From Sulfitobacter sp. (GTDB taxonomy: Bacteria > Pseudomonadota > Alphaproteobacteria > Rhodobacterales > Rhodobacteraceae), in contig JAGXHC010000130.1 in assembly GCA_024636405.1 (NCBI GenBank), forward strand, positions 1 to 38,971: a DNA stretch of 38,971 nt. Direction: 5' to 3'. The notes under the pieces were generated by a model, which was not told the DNA's origin, did not search any database, and was given only the letters and a program-made list of their open reading frames with translations. Of the stretch, positions 18,026-25,798 are shown in pieces. Position 1 is the stretch's first letter, and every line of letters starts with the position of its first letter. Made by a program: the position numbers and the translations under genes.

Positions 18026-18706
18026 ATGAAAACGGTTGTATTCGATCTGGACGGAACATTGGCAGACACCAGCGGTGATCTTATCGCTGCAGCCAATTTC
18101 TGTTTTCGGGATATGGGTGAAGGCGACCTCCTGGATGCGGCGCTGGATATGGGTACCGCCCTCATGGGCGGGCGGGCGATGCTAAGGCTGGGGATGCAGC
18201 GGCTTGGCAGGGCGCAGGATGATGCGCTGATTGATCAGTATTACCCCTTTCTTCTCAAGGCCTATGCCCAAGACATCGACACGCATACTGTTTTGTATCC
18301 CGGTGCGATGGACGCGGTGGAGGCGTTGAAAATCGCAGGCTACCGCGTGGCGATCTGCACGAACAAACCTGAGGAGCTGGCCCACACGCTGCTGACGCGT
18401 CTGGGTGTTCGCAATGCTTTTGCGGCGATGTTGGGCGCTGACAGCTTGGCTGTGCGCAAACCCGACCCGGAGCATCTGTTCGAGACAGCCCGGCGTGCGG
18501 GCGGCGATCCGGCGCAATGCTGTCTTGTCGGTGATACAGATACCGACCGCAAAACCGCCGCTGCGGCGGGCGTGCCGTGCATTCTGGTCACCTTTGGTCC
18601 GTCCGGCGAGGATATGGCTGCTTTGAACCCAGAAGCCCTGCTGGAAGACTTTGCGCATTTGCCGTCTTTGGTGCCGACATTGATCGGGGCGGCAAACCGT
18701 GGGTGA
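18026..18706 (+). CDS. gph: HAD-family phosphatase, phosphoglycolate phosphatase type
   Basis: Cytoplasmic hydrolase of 226 residues, probably removing phosphate from 2-phosphoglycolate. HAD motifs are complete: VVFDLDGTLADT (nucleophile Asp7, acid/base Asp9), ICTNKPEELA (motif II Thr/Asn), RKPDPEHLF (motif III Lys) and CLVGDTDTDRKTAAAAG (motif IV acids). The cap domain between about residues 15 and 85 is of the helical Gph type. The ATG at 18026 has a strong AAAGGAG. The frame is open far upstream into the opposite strand of glmU, but that has no ribosome-binding site. It overlaps the next gene by eight bases. Substrate specificity within Gph-like HAD enzymes is hard to judge from sequence. 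Confidence 0.88.
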   Translation: MKTVVFDLDGTLADTSGDLIAAANFCFRDMGEGDLLDAALDMGTALMGGRAMLRLGMQRLGRAQDDALIDQYYPFLLKAYAQDIDTHTVLYPGAMDAVEALKIAGYRVAICTNKPEELAHTLLTRLGVRNAFAAMLGADSLAVRKPDPEHLFETARRAGGDPAQCCLVGDTDTDRKTAAAAGVPCILVTFGPSGEDMAALNPEALLEDFAHLPSLVPTLIGAANRG

Positions 18707-19895
18707 TATATTCAAAGGCAGTTTCACCCAACAAGACGCGATCCCGGAAGACGCGATCGAGGCAGCGGTCGCCGTGATGCGCCACGGACGCTTGCACCGC
18801 TACAACACCGTTGGGGACGAGATTGCCGAAACCGCACTGCTCGAGCAGGAGTTTGCTGCCGTTGTTGGCGCAAAATACTGCCTCGCCGTTGCCTCTGGCG
18901 GGTATGCGATGGCCACCGCCCTGCGCGCGGTCGGGGTAAAGCCCGGCGACAGGGTGTTGTCGAATGCCTTCACCTTGGCCCCTGTGCCGGGTGCGATCTC
19001 AGCCGTGGGGGCGCAATCGATATTTGTGGACGTTACCGAAGGCTTGGTGATCGATCTGGAGGATTTGAAGTCCAAGCTGCATCACGCACGGGTTTTGTTG
19101 CTGAGCCACATGCGCGGACATATGTGCGACATGGATGCGTTGATGGCGATTTGTGATGCTGCGGGCGTCATCGTGATAGAGGATTGCGCCCACACCATGG
19201 GGGCCGCGTGGAATGGCGTGCCATCGGGGCGGCATGGGACCATCGGGTGTTATTCCTGTCAGACCTACAAGCACATCAACTCGGGCGAGGGCGGCTTTCT
19301 GGTCACGGATGATGCAGGGATCGCGGCGCGCGCGATCATGCTTTCAGGGTCTTACATGCTATACGGTAAACACCTTGCCGGACCACCGCCAGAAGCCTTT
19401 GCCGATATCCGTTATGACACGCCCAATATCTCGGGGCGCATGGATAATCTGCGCGCAGCAATCCTGCGCCCGCAACTCCGCAGGCTCGCAGATCAAGTCG
19501 TGCGCTGGAACGCGCGCTATGAGACGCTGGAAGGCGGCTTGCGCAACACGCCGGGCCTGAGCATCATCCACCGCGCACCACAAGAAAGCATCGTCGGCTC
19601 GTCAATCCAGTTCCTGCTCAAGGGGTGGACGGCCAACCGCGTGCAGGAAGTGCTGGTGCGCTGCCTGACCCGAGGGGTTGAACTGAAATGGTTCGGTGCG
19701 ACAGAGCCGGTTGGCTTTACCAGCCGCTACGACAGTTGGCGCTATGCACCTTCCACGCCGCTTCCCAATAGCGATGCGGTGCTTTCAGGTCTGATAGACA
19801 TGCGCGTGCCGTTGACCTTTTCGCTTGACGATTGCCGCCTGATTGCACGGATTATCCGGGAAGAGGTCAGCACGGTCTATCAAAGTCCGCAATAA
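18699..19895 (+). CDS. DegT/DnrJ/EryC1/StrS-type PLP aminotransferase
   Basis: PLP enzyme of 398 residues of the class that usually aminates keto-sugars. The start is a GTG inside the end of gph (eight-base overlap). Features: LAVASGGYAMATALRAVGVK (cofactor phosphate region near residues 62-80), NAFTLAPVPGAI, VIEDCAHTMGAAWNG (Asp162 contacts the pyridine ring) and SCQTYKHINSGEGGFLVTD with Lys191 as the Schiff-base lysine. The C-terminal part has an uncommon QFLLKGWTANRVQEVLVRC segment, and a GATEPVGFTSRYDSW region in the substrate end. No sugar-nucleotide dehydratase is nearby, so the substrate is open. Coupling to gph suggests co-expression, not necessarily a shared pathway. Confidence 0.85.
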   Translation: MGDIFKGSFTQQDAIPEDAIEAAVAVMRHGRLHRYNTVGDEIAETALLEQEFAAVVGAKYCLAVASGGYAMATALRAVGVKPGDRVLSNAFTLAPVPGAISAVGAQSIFVDVTEGLVIDLEDLKSKLHHARVLLLSHMRGHMCDMDALMAICDAAGVIVIEDCAHTMGAAWNGVPSGRHGTIGCYSCQTYKHINSGEGGFLVTDDAGIAARAIMLSGSYMLYGKHLAGPPPEAFADIRYDTPNISGRMDNLRAAILRPQLRRLADQVVRWNARYETLEGGLRNTPGLSIIHRAPQESIVGSSIQFLLKGWTANRVQEVLVRCLTRGVELKWFGATEPVGFTSRYDSWRYAPSTPLPNSDAVLSGLIDMRVPLTFSLDDCRLIARIIREEVSTVYQSPQ

Positions 19896-19900
19896 AAAAA

Positions 19901-19921
19901 GGGGCGCAAATGATGCGCCCC
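19901..19921 (-). terminator. Rho-independent terminator of the flavin-protein gene
   Basis: An 8-bp perfect stem (ggggcgca / tgcgcccc) with a five-base loop is followed, reading leftward, by seven T residues (19894-19900). It lies 20 bases after the stop of the leftward gene at 19942. On the other strand the same stem follows the aminotransferase gene but lacks a U-run, so it may work in that direction too, less efficiently. Confidence 0.88.
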
Positions 19922-19941
19922 TCTCAAAGGAATTATCGGGA

Positions 19942-20412
19942 TTAAAACCGGATGACACCGTGGTCGCCGACGTTGGGCGTTTCCTTAGTGATGTTGGCCC
20001 ATGCGACTTCGTACAGAAACGACATGCTGCCGCCCGTCGCCCAGACTTCTGCCTCGGTCATGTCAAAGCGGATAAGCTGGATGTCATCATCCTTTCGCCC
20101 ATCCTCGAACCAAGCAGCGGCAACGGCCGACCACAGATCGTCCAGTTTTTGGGGATCGGTGACAGCCTGAACGGTGCCATCAATGCGCGCATACAAGCTT
20201 TCGCTTGCCGAGCTGATCAGGTATTCTGCAGCGGCACCCGTTTGTGCCGTCTTCGCCAGATCTGTGCCGTTTGCAGTGATGAACCACAGCGTGTTTGCGT
20301 CTCGCTCTACATAATGGCTCATCGGGACGGCGCGACCACCTTCGGTCGCCAGCATGCCTGCGCGGGTTTCTTCCATCCGGTCCCAGAATTCTTTTTTCAA
20401 TGAATCACTCAT
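19942..20412 (-). CDS. Pyridoxamine 5'-phosphate oxidase-like flavin-binding protein (general stress protein 26 type)
   Basis: Small split-barrel protein of 156 residues resembling general stress protein 26 and other FMN-binding PNPOx-like proteins. Segments such as RAGMLATEGGRAVPMSHYVE (barrel start), TLWFITANGTDLAK, ARIDGTVQAVTDPQKLDDLW and the acidic-aromatic AAAWFEDGRKDDDIQLIRFD are typical. The ATG at 20412 is preceded by AAGGAGA at good spacing; upstream in-frame codons are not supported. It is a single gene, divergent from the leucine-degradation operon and ended by a good terminator. Relatives bind FMN or F420 or act in stress responses; its activity is unknown. Confidence 0.85.
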   Translation of the reverse strand: MSDSLKKEFWDRMEETRAGMLATEGGRAVPMSHYVERDANTLWFITANGTDLAKTAQTGAAAEYLISSASESLYARIDGTVQAVTDPQKLDDLWSAVAAAWFEDGRKDDDIQLIRFDMTEAEVWATGGSMSFLYEVAWANITKETPNVGDHGVIRF

Positions 20413-20490
20413 ACCTATAAGTCTCCTTGATTTGGTTTCACGACCCAACGATCCCGCGCCGCTCAGGGTTCCAGCAAAGTGTGGATTTGC

Positions 20491-20518
20491 TTGACGTTAT
20501 GATTGAACGGTGTAAAGT
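20491..20518 (+). promoter_or_regulatory. Probable promoter of the leucine-degradation operon
   Basis: TTGACG (20491-20496) and TAAAGT (20513-20518) are separated by 16 bases and precede ivd by 36 bases. This is the best promoter in the intergenic region. It is directly followed by a palindrome at 20521-20534, which would place a repressor on the transcription start. Confidence 0.6.
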
Positions 20519-20520
20519 AA

Positions 20521-20534
20521 TGAACAACTGTTCA
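20521..20534. promoter_or_regulatory. Palindromic operator candidate TGAACA-AC-TGTTCA
   Basis: A perfect 6-bp inverted repeat with a two-base centre lies immediately downstream of the -10 hexamer. A further half-site ATTGAAC (20502-20508) lies in the promoter spacer and pairs with GTTCAAT at 20530-20536, giving three half-sites in 35 bases. Position and symmetry suit a TetR-type repressor that responds to an acyl-CoA; the regulator is not in this window. Confidence 0.5.
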
Positions 20535-20554
20535 ATAAACTCTGGGAGGGGTCC

Positions 20555-21718
20555 ATGTTCAACGCCAGCATGAAATTTGATTTGGGCGAGGATGTGAACG
20601 ATCTGCGTGAATTGGTGCACCGTTGGGCGCAAGAGCGGGTCAAGCCGATGGCCGCTGGGATCGACCTGAAAAACGAATTCCCGCCAGAGCTTTGGGAGGA
20701 AATGGGCAGCCTTGGCTTGCTGGGTATGACCGTCAGCGAAGAGCACGGTGGCACCGGCATGGGCTATCTTGCCCACACTGTCGCAGTCGAGGAAATTGCG
20801 CGGGCATCCGCGTCCGTATCCTTGTCTTACGGGGCCCACTCCAATCTGTGCGTCAATCAGATCAGCCTTAACGGAACCGACGAGCAGCGCAGAAAATTCC
20901 TGCCGGGCCTGTGCGCGGGCACGCAAGTCGGTGCTTTGGCGATGTCGGAACCCTCTGCGGGAAGCGACGTGGTATCGATGAAACTGCGCGCCGAAAAGCG
21001 CAATGATCACTACCGTCTTTCTGGCAATAAATACTGGATCACCAATGGCCCGGACGCGGATACGCTGGTGGTCTATGCCAAGACTGATCCTGATGCGGGA
21101 TCAAAGGGGATCACCGCCTTCCTGATCGAGAAATCCATGAAGGGGTTCAGCACCTCGCCTCATTTCGACAAGCTGGGGATGCGCGGATCAAACACCGCCG
21201 AGCTGATCTTTGATGATGTCGAAGTGCCGTTCGAGAATGTCCTGGGCGAGGAAGGGCGCGGCGTGCGCGTTCTAATGTCAGGTCTGGATTATGAGCGGGT
21301 CGTTCTGGCGGGCATTGGCCTTGGGATCATGGCCGCCTGTCTTGACGAAATCATGCCCTACATGGCTGAGCGAAAGCAGTTCGGGCAGCCCATCGGCAGC
21401 TTCCAACTGATGCAAGGCAAGATGGCGGATATGTACACCGCAATGAATTCCGCCCGCGCCTATGTCTACGAGGTCGCAAAGGCCTGTGATCGGGGCGATG
21501 TGACCCGCGCAGATGCGGCAGCCTGCTGTCTTTATGCCAGTGAAGAGGCAATGAAACAGGCGCATCAGGCGGTTCAGGCCATGGGCGGGGCAGGCTATCT
21601 GTCGGACAACCCCGTTGGCCGCATCTTCCGCGACGCCAAGCTGATGGAGATCGGCGCAGGCACGTCTGAAATCCGCCGCATGCTTGTAGGCCGCGAGATG
21701 ATGGGGGCAATGGGGTGA
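20555..21718 (+). CDS. ivd: Isovaleryl-CoA dehydrogenase
   Basis: FAD enzyme of 387 residues oxidising isovaleryl-CoA to 3-methylcrotonyl-CoA in leucine breakdown, passing electrons to ETF. Acyl-CoA dehydrogenase motifs are present: [16 protein letters not shown] and [19 protein letters not shown] (FAD region, residues 128-177), [10 protein letters not shown] with Glu247 at the position of the catalytic base of the isovaleryl group (within the G-helix), and [22 protein letters not shown] near the end. The placement of the catalytic Glu in this helix separates it from short-chain acyl-CoA dehydrogenases. Strong GGGAGGGG precedes the ATG. It heads the operon and overlaps the next gene by four bases (GTGA). 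Confidence 0.95.
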   Translation: MFNASMKFDLGEDVNDLRELVHRWAQERVKPMAAGIDLKNEFPPELWEEMGSLGLLGMTVSEEHGGTGMGYLAHTVAVEEIARASASVSLSYGAHSNLCVNQISLNGTDEQRRKFLPGLCAGTQVGALAMSEPSAGSDVVSMKLRAEKRNDHYRLSGNKYWITNGPDADTLVVYAKTDPDAGSKGITAFLIEKSMKGFSTSPHFDKLGMRGSNTAELIFDDVEVPFENVLGEEGRGVRVLMSGLDYERVVLAGIGLGIMAACLDEIMPYMAERKQFGQPIGSFQLMQGKMADMYTAMNSARAYVYEVAKACDRGDVTRADAAACCLYASEEAMKQAHQAVQAMGGAGYLSDNPVGRIFRDAKLMEIGAGTSEIRRMLVGREMMGAMG

Positions 21719-22209
21719 TCCGTCTTGTCTTTGTCCTTGCGCTGATGGCAGGGCCTGCGCTGGCCCAAGACCTGAACTACAGTGACGGTCCCACCCAGAT
21801 GTGTCTTGAGGATGCCGAGCGCTATTCTGATAGCATCGCCTGTGCGGGGTCTTCTGCGGGGGAGTGTATGGAGCAAACCCCCGGCGGCTATAGCACGGCT
21901 GCGATGGGGGGCTGTCTGGACCGAGAATTGGCGTTTTGGGATAGCATGCTGAACGATTTTTACGGTGACGCAATGAATGCGGCCAAGGGTGTGGATGCGG
22001 ACCGCCCTGTCGATATGCAGGACCGCCCCGGTTCGGCAGCGGCGTTGCGCGACATGCAGCGGGCGTGGATAGTGTTCCGCGACAAAGCCTGTGCCTACGA
22101 GGCCTCGCTTTGGGGCGGTGGAACAGGGCAGGGACCGGCAGCACTCGGTTGCCTGCTGGAGCAAACCGCGCGGCAAGCCCTCACCCTGTCGCCGCCCGAC
22201 AACGGATGA
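21715..22209 (+). CDS. Secreted LprI-like (DUF1311) protein
   Basis: Exported protein of 164 residues. The start is a GTG overlapping the ivd stop. A signal peptide [18 protein letters not shown] is evident with likely cleavage after ALA. The mature protein has six cysteines (30, 43, 51, 67, 126, 146), enough for three disulfides, and the LprI-type pattern [20 protein letters not shown] followed by [20 protein letters not shown]. Founding relatives were described as lysozyme inhibitors, but most DUF1311 proteins are uncharacterised. Its own end overlaps the next gene by four bases (ATGA), so it is firmly inside the leucine operon although a periplasmic protein has no obvious role there. Confidence 0.85.
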   Translation: MIRLVFVLALMAGPALAQDLNYSDGPTQMCLEDAERYSDSIACAGSSAGECMEQTPGGYSTAAMGGCLDRELAFWDSMLNDFYGDAMNAAKGVDADRPVDMQDRPGSAAALRDMQRAWIVFRDKACAYEASLWGGGTGQGPAALGCLLEQTARQALTLSPPDNG

Positions 22210-23732
22210 CGCCCCGACTGCCCGGGCTGGATGCGGCTGGCGCGTGGGACCTCCCCGCGCGGCTGAACATGGCAGCGCAATGCCTGCCCCATGATCCTGT
22301 GCGCACGGCGATCATTGATCTGACAGGCGATGTGCGCCGCGAGGTCAGCTTTGGCGAATTGGCCGACATGGCCGATGCTTTAGCGCGCGCATTGTTGGCC
22401 CGAGTGCGGCGCGGTGACCGCGTTGGCGTGCTGCTGTCGCAATCGCCATGGTGCGCTGCGGCACATCTGGCAATCTGGAAAATTGGCGCGATTTCAGTGC
22501 CATTGTTCAAGCTCTTCAAGCAGGATGCGTTGAAATCACGCGTGCAGGACGCGGACATCACCCTTGTCTTGACAGATGCGGAAGGCCGCGACCTGCTGGG
22601 CGATCTGGCGGAAAGCTGGCTGGTGGATCAGGCCGGGGTTCCGGGCGATCCGGTTGGGTTTGCCGACACAGGCCCCGATGATCCGGCGGTGCTGATCTAC
22701 ACCTCTGGAACCACGGGCAGCCCCAAGGGCGCACTGCACGGCCACCGCGTTTTGACCGGGCATTTGCCGGGGGTCGCCCTTAGCCATGATCTGCTGGGGC
22801 AGCCGGATGACTGCCTGTGGACCCCAGCCGATTGGGCCTGGATCGGCGGGCTTTTCGATGTGTTGATGCCGGGTCTGGCGCTTGGTGTGCCGGTGGTGGC
22901 AGCGCGTTTGCCGAAATTCTCGCCCCAAGACTGTGCCCGGATTATCGCGGCGGGGTCTGTGCGCAACGTCTTCTTTCCGCCGACCGCGCTTCGAATGCTC
23001 AAGGCGGCAGGGGCCGGAATTGCCGGTCTGCGTTCGGTTGCGTCAGGTGGGGAGCCTTTGGGCGCTGAGATGCTGGTGTGGGGGCAAGCCGCGTTTGGCC
23101 TGACGATCAACGAATTCTACGGCCAAACCGAGTGCAATATGATCGCCTCTAGCTGCGCTGCGGCCTATCCCGGACGACCTGGATGTATTGGCAAGGCGGT
23201 TCCGGGGCATGACCTTGCGGTGCTGGACGCCGAGGGAAACCCCACCGATGCCGAAGGTGACATTTCTGTGCGGCGCGGGTCAGCTGCGATGATGCTGGGC
23301 TATTGGCGACGGCCAGAAGCGACGGCAGAGAAATTCAAAGGCGACTGGATGCTGACTGGAGACCGCGGCATCTGGGAAAGCGATTTCTTGCGTTTTGTGG
23401 GCCGGGAGGATGACGTGATTACCTCATCCGGCTACCGCATCGGCCCTGCCGAGATTGAGGATTGCCTGCTGACCCATCCCGATGTCGCAACCTGTGGTGT
23501 CGTGGGCAAGCCTGACGCGCTGCGGACCGAGATTGTGAAGGCCTATGTCGTGCGCAAGGAAGGCGCAAATATTGACGCTGAAACCCTGCAATCGTGGTGC
23601 AAGGATCGCTTGGCCAGCTATTCCTACCCCCGCGAGGTGACATTTCTGGACGCCTTGCCAATGACTGTCACGGGCAAAGTGATCCGCAAAGACCTAAAGG
23701 CGCTGTCGCGCAGTGAAGGGGAAACGACTTGA
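22206..23732 (+). CDS. AMP-binding acyl-CoA synthetase
   Basis: Adenylate-forming ligase of 508 residues. Motifs: [11 protein letters not shown] (165-175, ATP-binding P-loop), [26 protein letters not shown] (ribose contact Asp), [20 protein letters not shown] (hinge and CoA side), and [14 protein letters not shown] near the C-terminus with the catalytic Lys. The overall look is of the medium-chain acyl-CoA synthetase group. The start ATG overlaps the stop of the LprI-like gene; longer readings upstream lie within that gene. In this operon it may activate isovalerate or another branched acid feeding ivd, or acetoacetate produced at the end; both are inference. No CoA-transferase gene is present in the operon. 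Confidence 0.88.
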   Translation: MTPRLPGLDAAGAWDLPARLNMAAQCLPHDPVRTAIIDLTGDVRREVSFGELADMADALARALLARVRRGDRVGVLLSQSPWCAAAHLAIWKIGAISVPLFKLFKQDALKSRVQDADITLVLTDAEGRDLLGDLAESWLVDQAGVPGDPVGFADTGPDDPAVLIYTSGTTGSPKGALHGHRVLTGHLPGVALSHDLLGQPDDCLWTPADWAWIGGLFDVLMPGLALGVPVVAARLPKFSPQDCARIIAAGSVRNVFFPPTALRMLKAAGAGIAGLRSVASGGEPLGAEMLVWGQAAFGLTINEFYGQTECNMIASSCAAAYPGRPGCIGKAVPGHDLAVLDAEGNPTDAEGDISVRRGSAAMMLGYWRRPEATAEKFKGDWMLTGDRGIWESDFLRFVGREDDVITSSGYRIGPAEIEDCLLTHPDVATCGVVGKPDALRTEIVKAYVVRKEGANIDAETLQSWCKDRLASYSYPREVTFLDALPMTVTGKVIRKDLKALSRSEGETT

Positions 23733-23766
23733 TGCCCTTCCCCCCTCAAAGACCAAGGAGACACCC

Positions 23767-25371
23767 ATGAAGCTGACCTCTCAGGCGTTGCCGTCATCGA
23801 CAGGCTTCAAAGCGAACGAGGCCGCGCATCTGCAAGCGCTTGAAACCGTGCGCAGTGCCGCCGAAGCGGCAGCAGCAGGCGGTGGCGAGAAATCCCGCGA
23901 GCGCCATGAAAGCCGCGGCAAGATGCTACCGCGTGAACGGGTGGCAAACCTGCTTGACCCCGGATCGCCGTTTCTTGAGGTGGGGGCTTTTGCGGCCCAC
24001 GGTCTTTATGGCGGGGCGGCACCTTGTGCGGGCGTAATCGCTGGGGTGGGGCAGGTGCATGGCATCGACTGCATGATTGTGTGTAATGACGCCACCGTAA
24101 AGGGGGGCACTTATTTCCCGATGAGCGTCAAAAAACACCTGCGCGCCCAAGAGATCGCAGAAGAAAACCACCTGCCTTGCATCTATCTGGTCGACAGTGG
24201 TGGCGCAAACCTGCCCAATCAGGACGAGGTTTTCCCCGACCGCGACCATTTTGGCCGGATTTTCTATAACCAAGCCCGGATGAGCGGCAAGGGCATTCCC
24301 CAGATTGCCGTGGTCATGGGGTCATGCACGGCAGGTGGTGCCTATGTCCCTGCAATGTCCGATGTGTCGATCATCGTCAAAGAACAGGGCACGATCTTTC
24401 TCGCTGGCCCGCCGCTGGTAAAGGCCGCTACCGGAGAGGTTGTCACGGCAGAGGATCTGGGCGGCGGCGATGTACACACGCGCTTGTCCGGTGTGGCCGA
24501 CTATCTGGCCGAAGACGATGCCCACGCTCTGGCGCTCGCACGGCGTGCTGTGGCGGGGTTGAACCGAGCCGCACCCGCCACTATCCAATGGCAACCCAGC
24601 GAAGACCCCGCGTATGATCCCGCCGAAATGCTGGGCGTTGTCCCCGCCGATCTGCGTACGCCCTATGACATTCGCGAAGTGATCATGCGGCTGGTAGACG
24701 GCAGCCGTTTCGATGAATTCAAAGCGCGGTTCGGCGAAACGCTTGTGTGCGGGTTTGCCCATGTCAAAGGCTGCCCAGTCGGCATCATCGCCAACAACGG
24801 CGTTCTGTTTTCGGAATCAGCGCAAAAAGGCGCGCATTTCGTCGAAATCTGTTCACAACGGAAAATCCCGCTGGTCTTTTTGCAAAATATCACTGGCTTC
24901 ATGGTGGGTCGCAAATATGAAAATGAAGGCATTGCGCGCCACGGGGCCAAGATGGTCACCGCAGTTGCATCAACCAATGTGCCCAAGATCACCATGCTGG
25001 TGGGCGGGTCTTTCGGGGCTGGCAATTACGGGATGGCGGGGCGTGCATATTCGCCGCGTTTCATGTGGACCTGGCCCAATTCGCGCATATCCGTGATGGG
25101 GGGCGCGCAGGCGGCGGGCGTTCTGGCGACGGTGAAACGTGATGCGATTGAACGGGCTGGCGAAAGCTGGAGTGGCGAAGACGAAGCGGCCTTCAAGCAG
25201 CCGACGATTGATATGTTCGAGGAACAATCGCATCCGCTTTATGCGTCGGCCCGGTTGTGGGACGATGGGGTGATCGACCCGCGCAAAAGCCGCGATGTTT
25301 TGGCTTTGTCGCTCAAGGCCAGTTTGAACGCACCGATCGAGGATACACGCTTTGGCGTGTTCCGGATGTAA
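23767..25371 (+). CDS. mccB: Methylcrotonyl-CoA carboxylase, carboxyltransferase (beta) subunit
   Basis: Cytoplasmic carboxyltransferase subunit of 534 residues, transferring carboxyl from biotin to 3-methylcrotonyl-CoA to give 3-methylglutaconyl-CoA. Family landmarks are [20 protein letters not shown] near residue 60, [36 protein letters not shown] (acyl-CoA oxyanion hole), [45 protein letters not shown] and [18 protein letters not shown] in the C-terminal half (biotin pocket). The length equals typical MCC beta and the sequence resembles MccB rather than propionyl-CoA carboxylase beta. AAGGAG precedes the ATG at 23767. It is separated from its partner mccA by the ASCH gene. Confidence 0.95.
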   Translation: MKLTSQALPSSTGFKANEAAHLQALETVRSAAEAAAAGGGEKSRERHESRGKMLPRERVANLLDPGSPFLEVGAFAAHGLYGGAAPCAGVIAGVGQVHGIDCMIVCNDATVKGGTYFPMSVKKHLRAQEIAEENHLPCIYLVDSGGANLPNQDEVFPDRDHFGRIFYNQARMSGKGIPQIAVVMGSCTAGGAYVPAMSDVSIIVKEQGTIFLAGPPLVKAATGEVVTAEDLGGGDVHTRLSGVADYLAEDDAHALALARRAVAGLNRAAPATIQWQPSEDPAYDPAEMLGVVPADLRTPYDIREVIMRLVDGSRFDEFKARFGETLVCGFAHVKGCPVGIIANNGVLFSESAQKGAHFVEICSQRKIPLVFLQNITGFMVGRKYENEGIARHGAKMVTAVASTNVPKITMLVGGSFGAGNYGMAGRAYSPRFMWTWPNSRISVMGGAQAAGVLATVKRDAIERAGESWSGEDEAAFKQPTIDMFEEQSHPLYASARLWDDGVIDPRKSRDVLALSLKASLNAPIEDTRFGVFRM

Positions 25372-25381
25372 GGGGATCGCC

Positions 25382-25798
25382 ATGACAAAAACACTGCAAG
25401 AGATCGTCGATGCCAACCCGGACGCGGAAACCTTCCGATTTGGCGACAGCTCGAAACTATGTGCCGAGATCATCGCATTGGTGCGCAGCGGCAAAAAGAC
25501 AGCCACCTGCGAGGCCGCATCGGCTTACGGCGCAGGCGGCGATGCTTATCCCGAAGTCGGCCGCCGCGACATCGCGCTGAACTGGGATGGCACCCCCGCT
25601 TTTATGATTGAGACGGTCGAGGTCTCGACCCGCCGCTTCAACGAGATGGACGCCGAATTTGTCACCGCACAAGGAGAGTTTCGCGATCTGGAACACTGGC
25701 GCGGGGCCTACGAGGCCTATTTCTGGCGCACTGCCGACTTTTCGCCCGACATGAAGATCATGTGCGAACGGTTCAAACTGATAGAGGACTATGCCTGA
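25382..25798 (+). CDS. ASCH-domain protein inside the leucine operon
   Basis: Small protein of 138 residues with the ASCH fold (PUA-like beta barrel). The family signature G-x-K-x-x-T is present as GKKTAT (37-42), followed by the conserved glycine/acid-rich part, an IALNWDGTPAFMIETVEV core strand pair and FVTAQGEFRDLEHWRGAYEA, then a C-terminal aromatic and MCERFKLIE strand, all typical of YqfB/ASCH proteins. ASCH proteins bind RNA or act as amidohydrolases on modified cytidine; which applies here is unknown. AGGGGA precedes the start; the stop and the mccA start share one base (TGATG). So it is translated together with the two carboxylase subunits, yet its function in leucine use is unclear. 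Confidence 0.87.
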   Translation: MTKTLQEIVDANPDAETFRFGDSSKLCAEIIALVRSGKKTATCEAASAYGAGGDAYPEVGRRDIALNWDGTPAFMIETVEVSTRRFNEMDAEFVTAQGEFRDLEHWRGAYEAYFWRTADFSPDMKIMCERFKLIEDYA

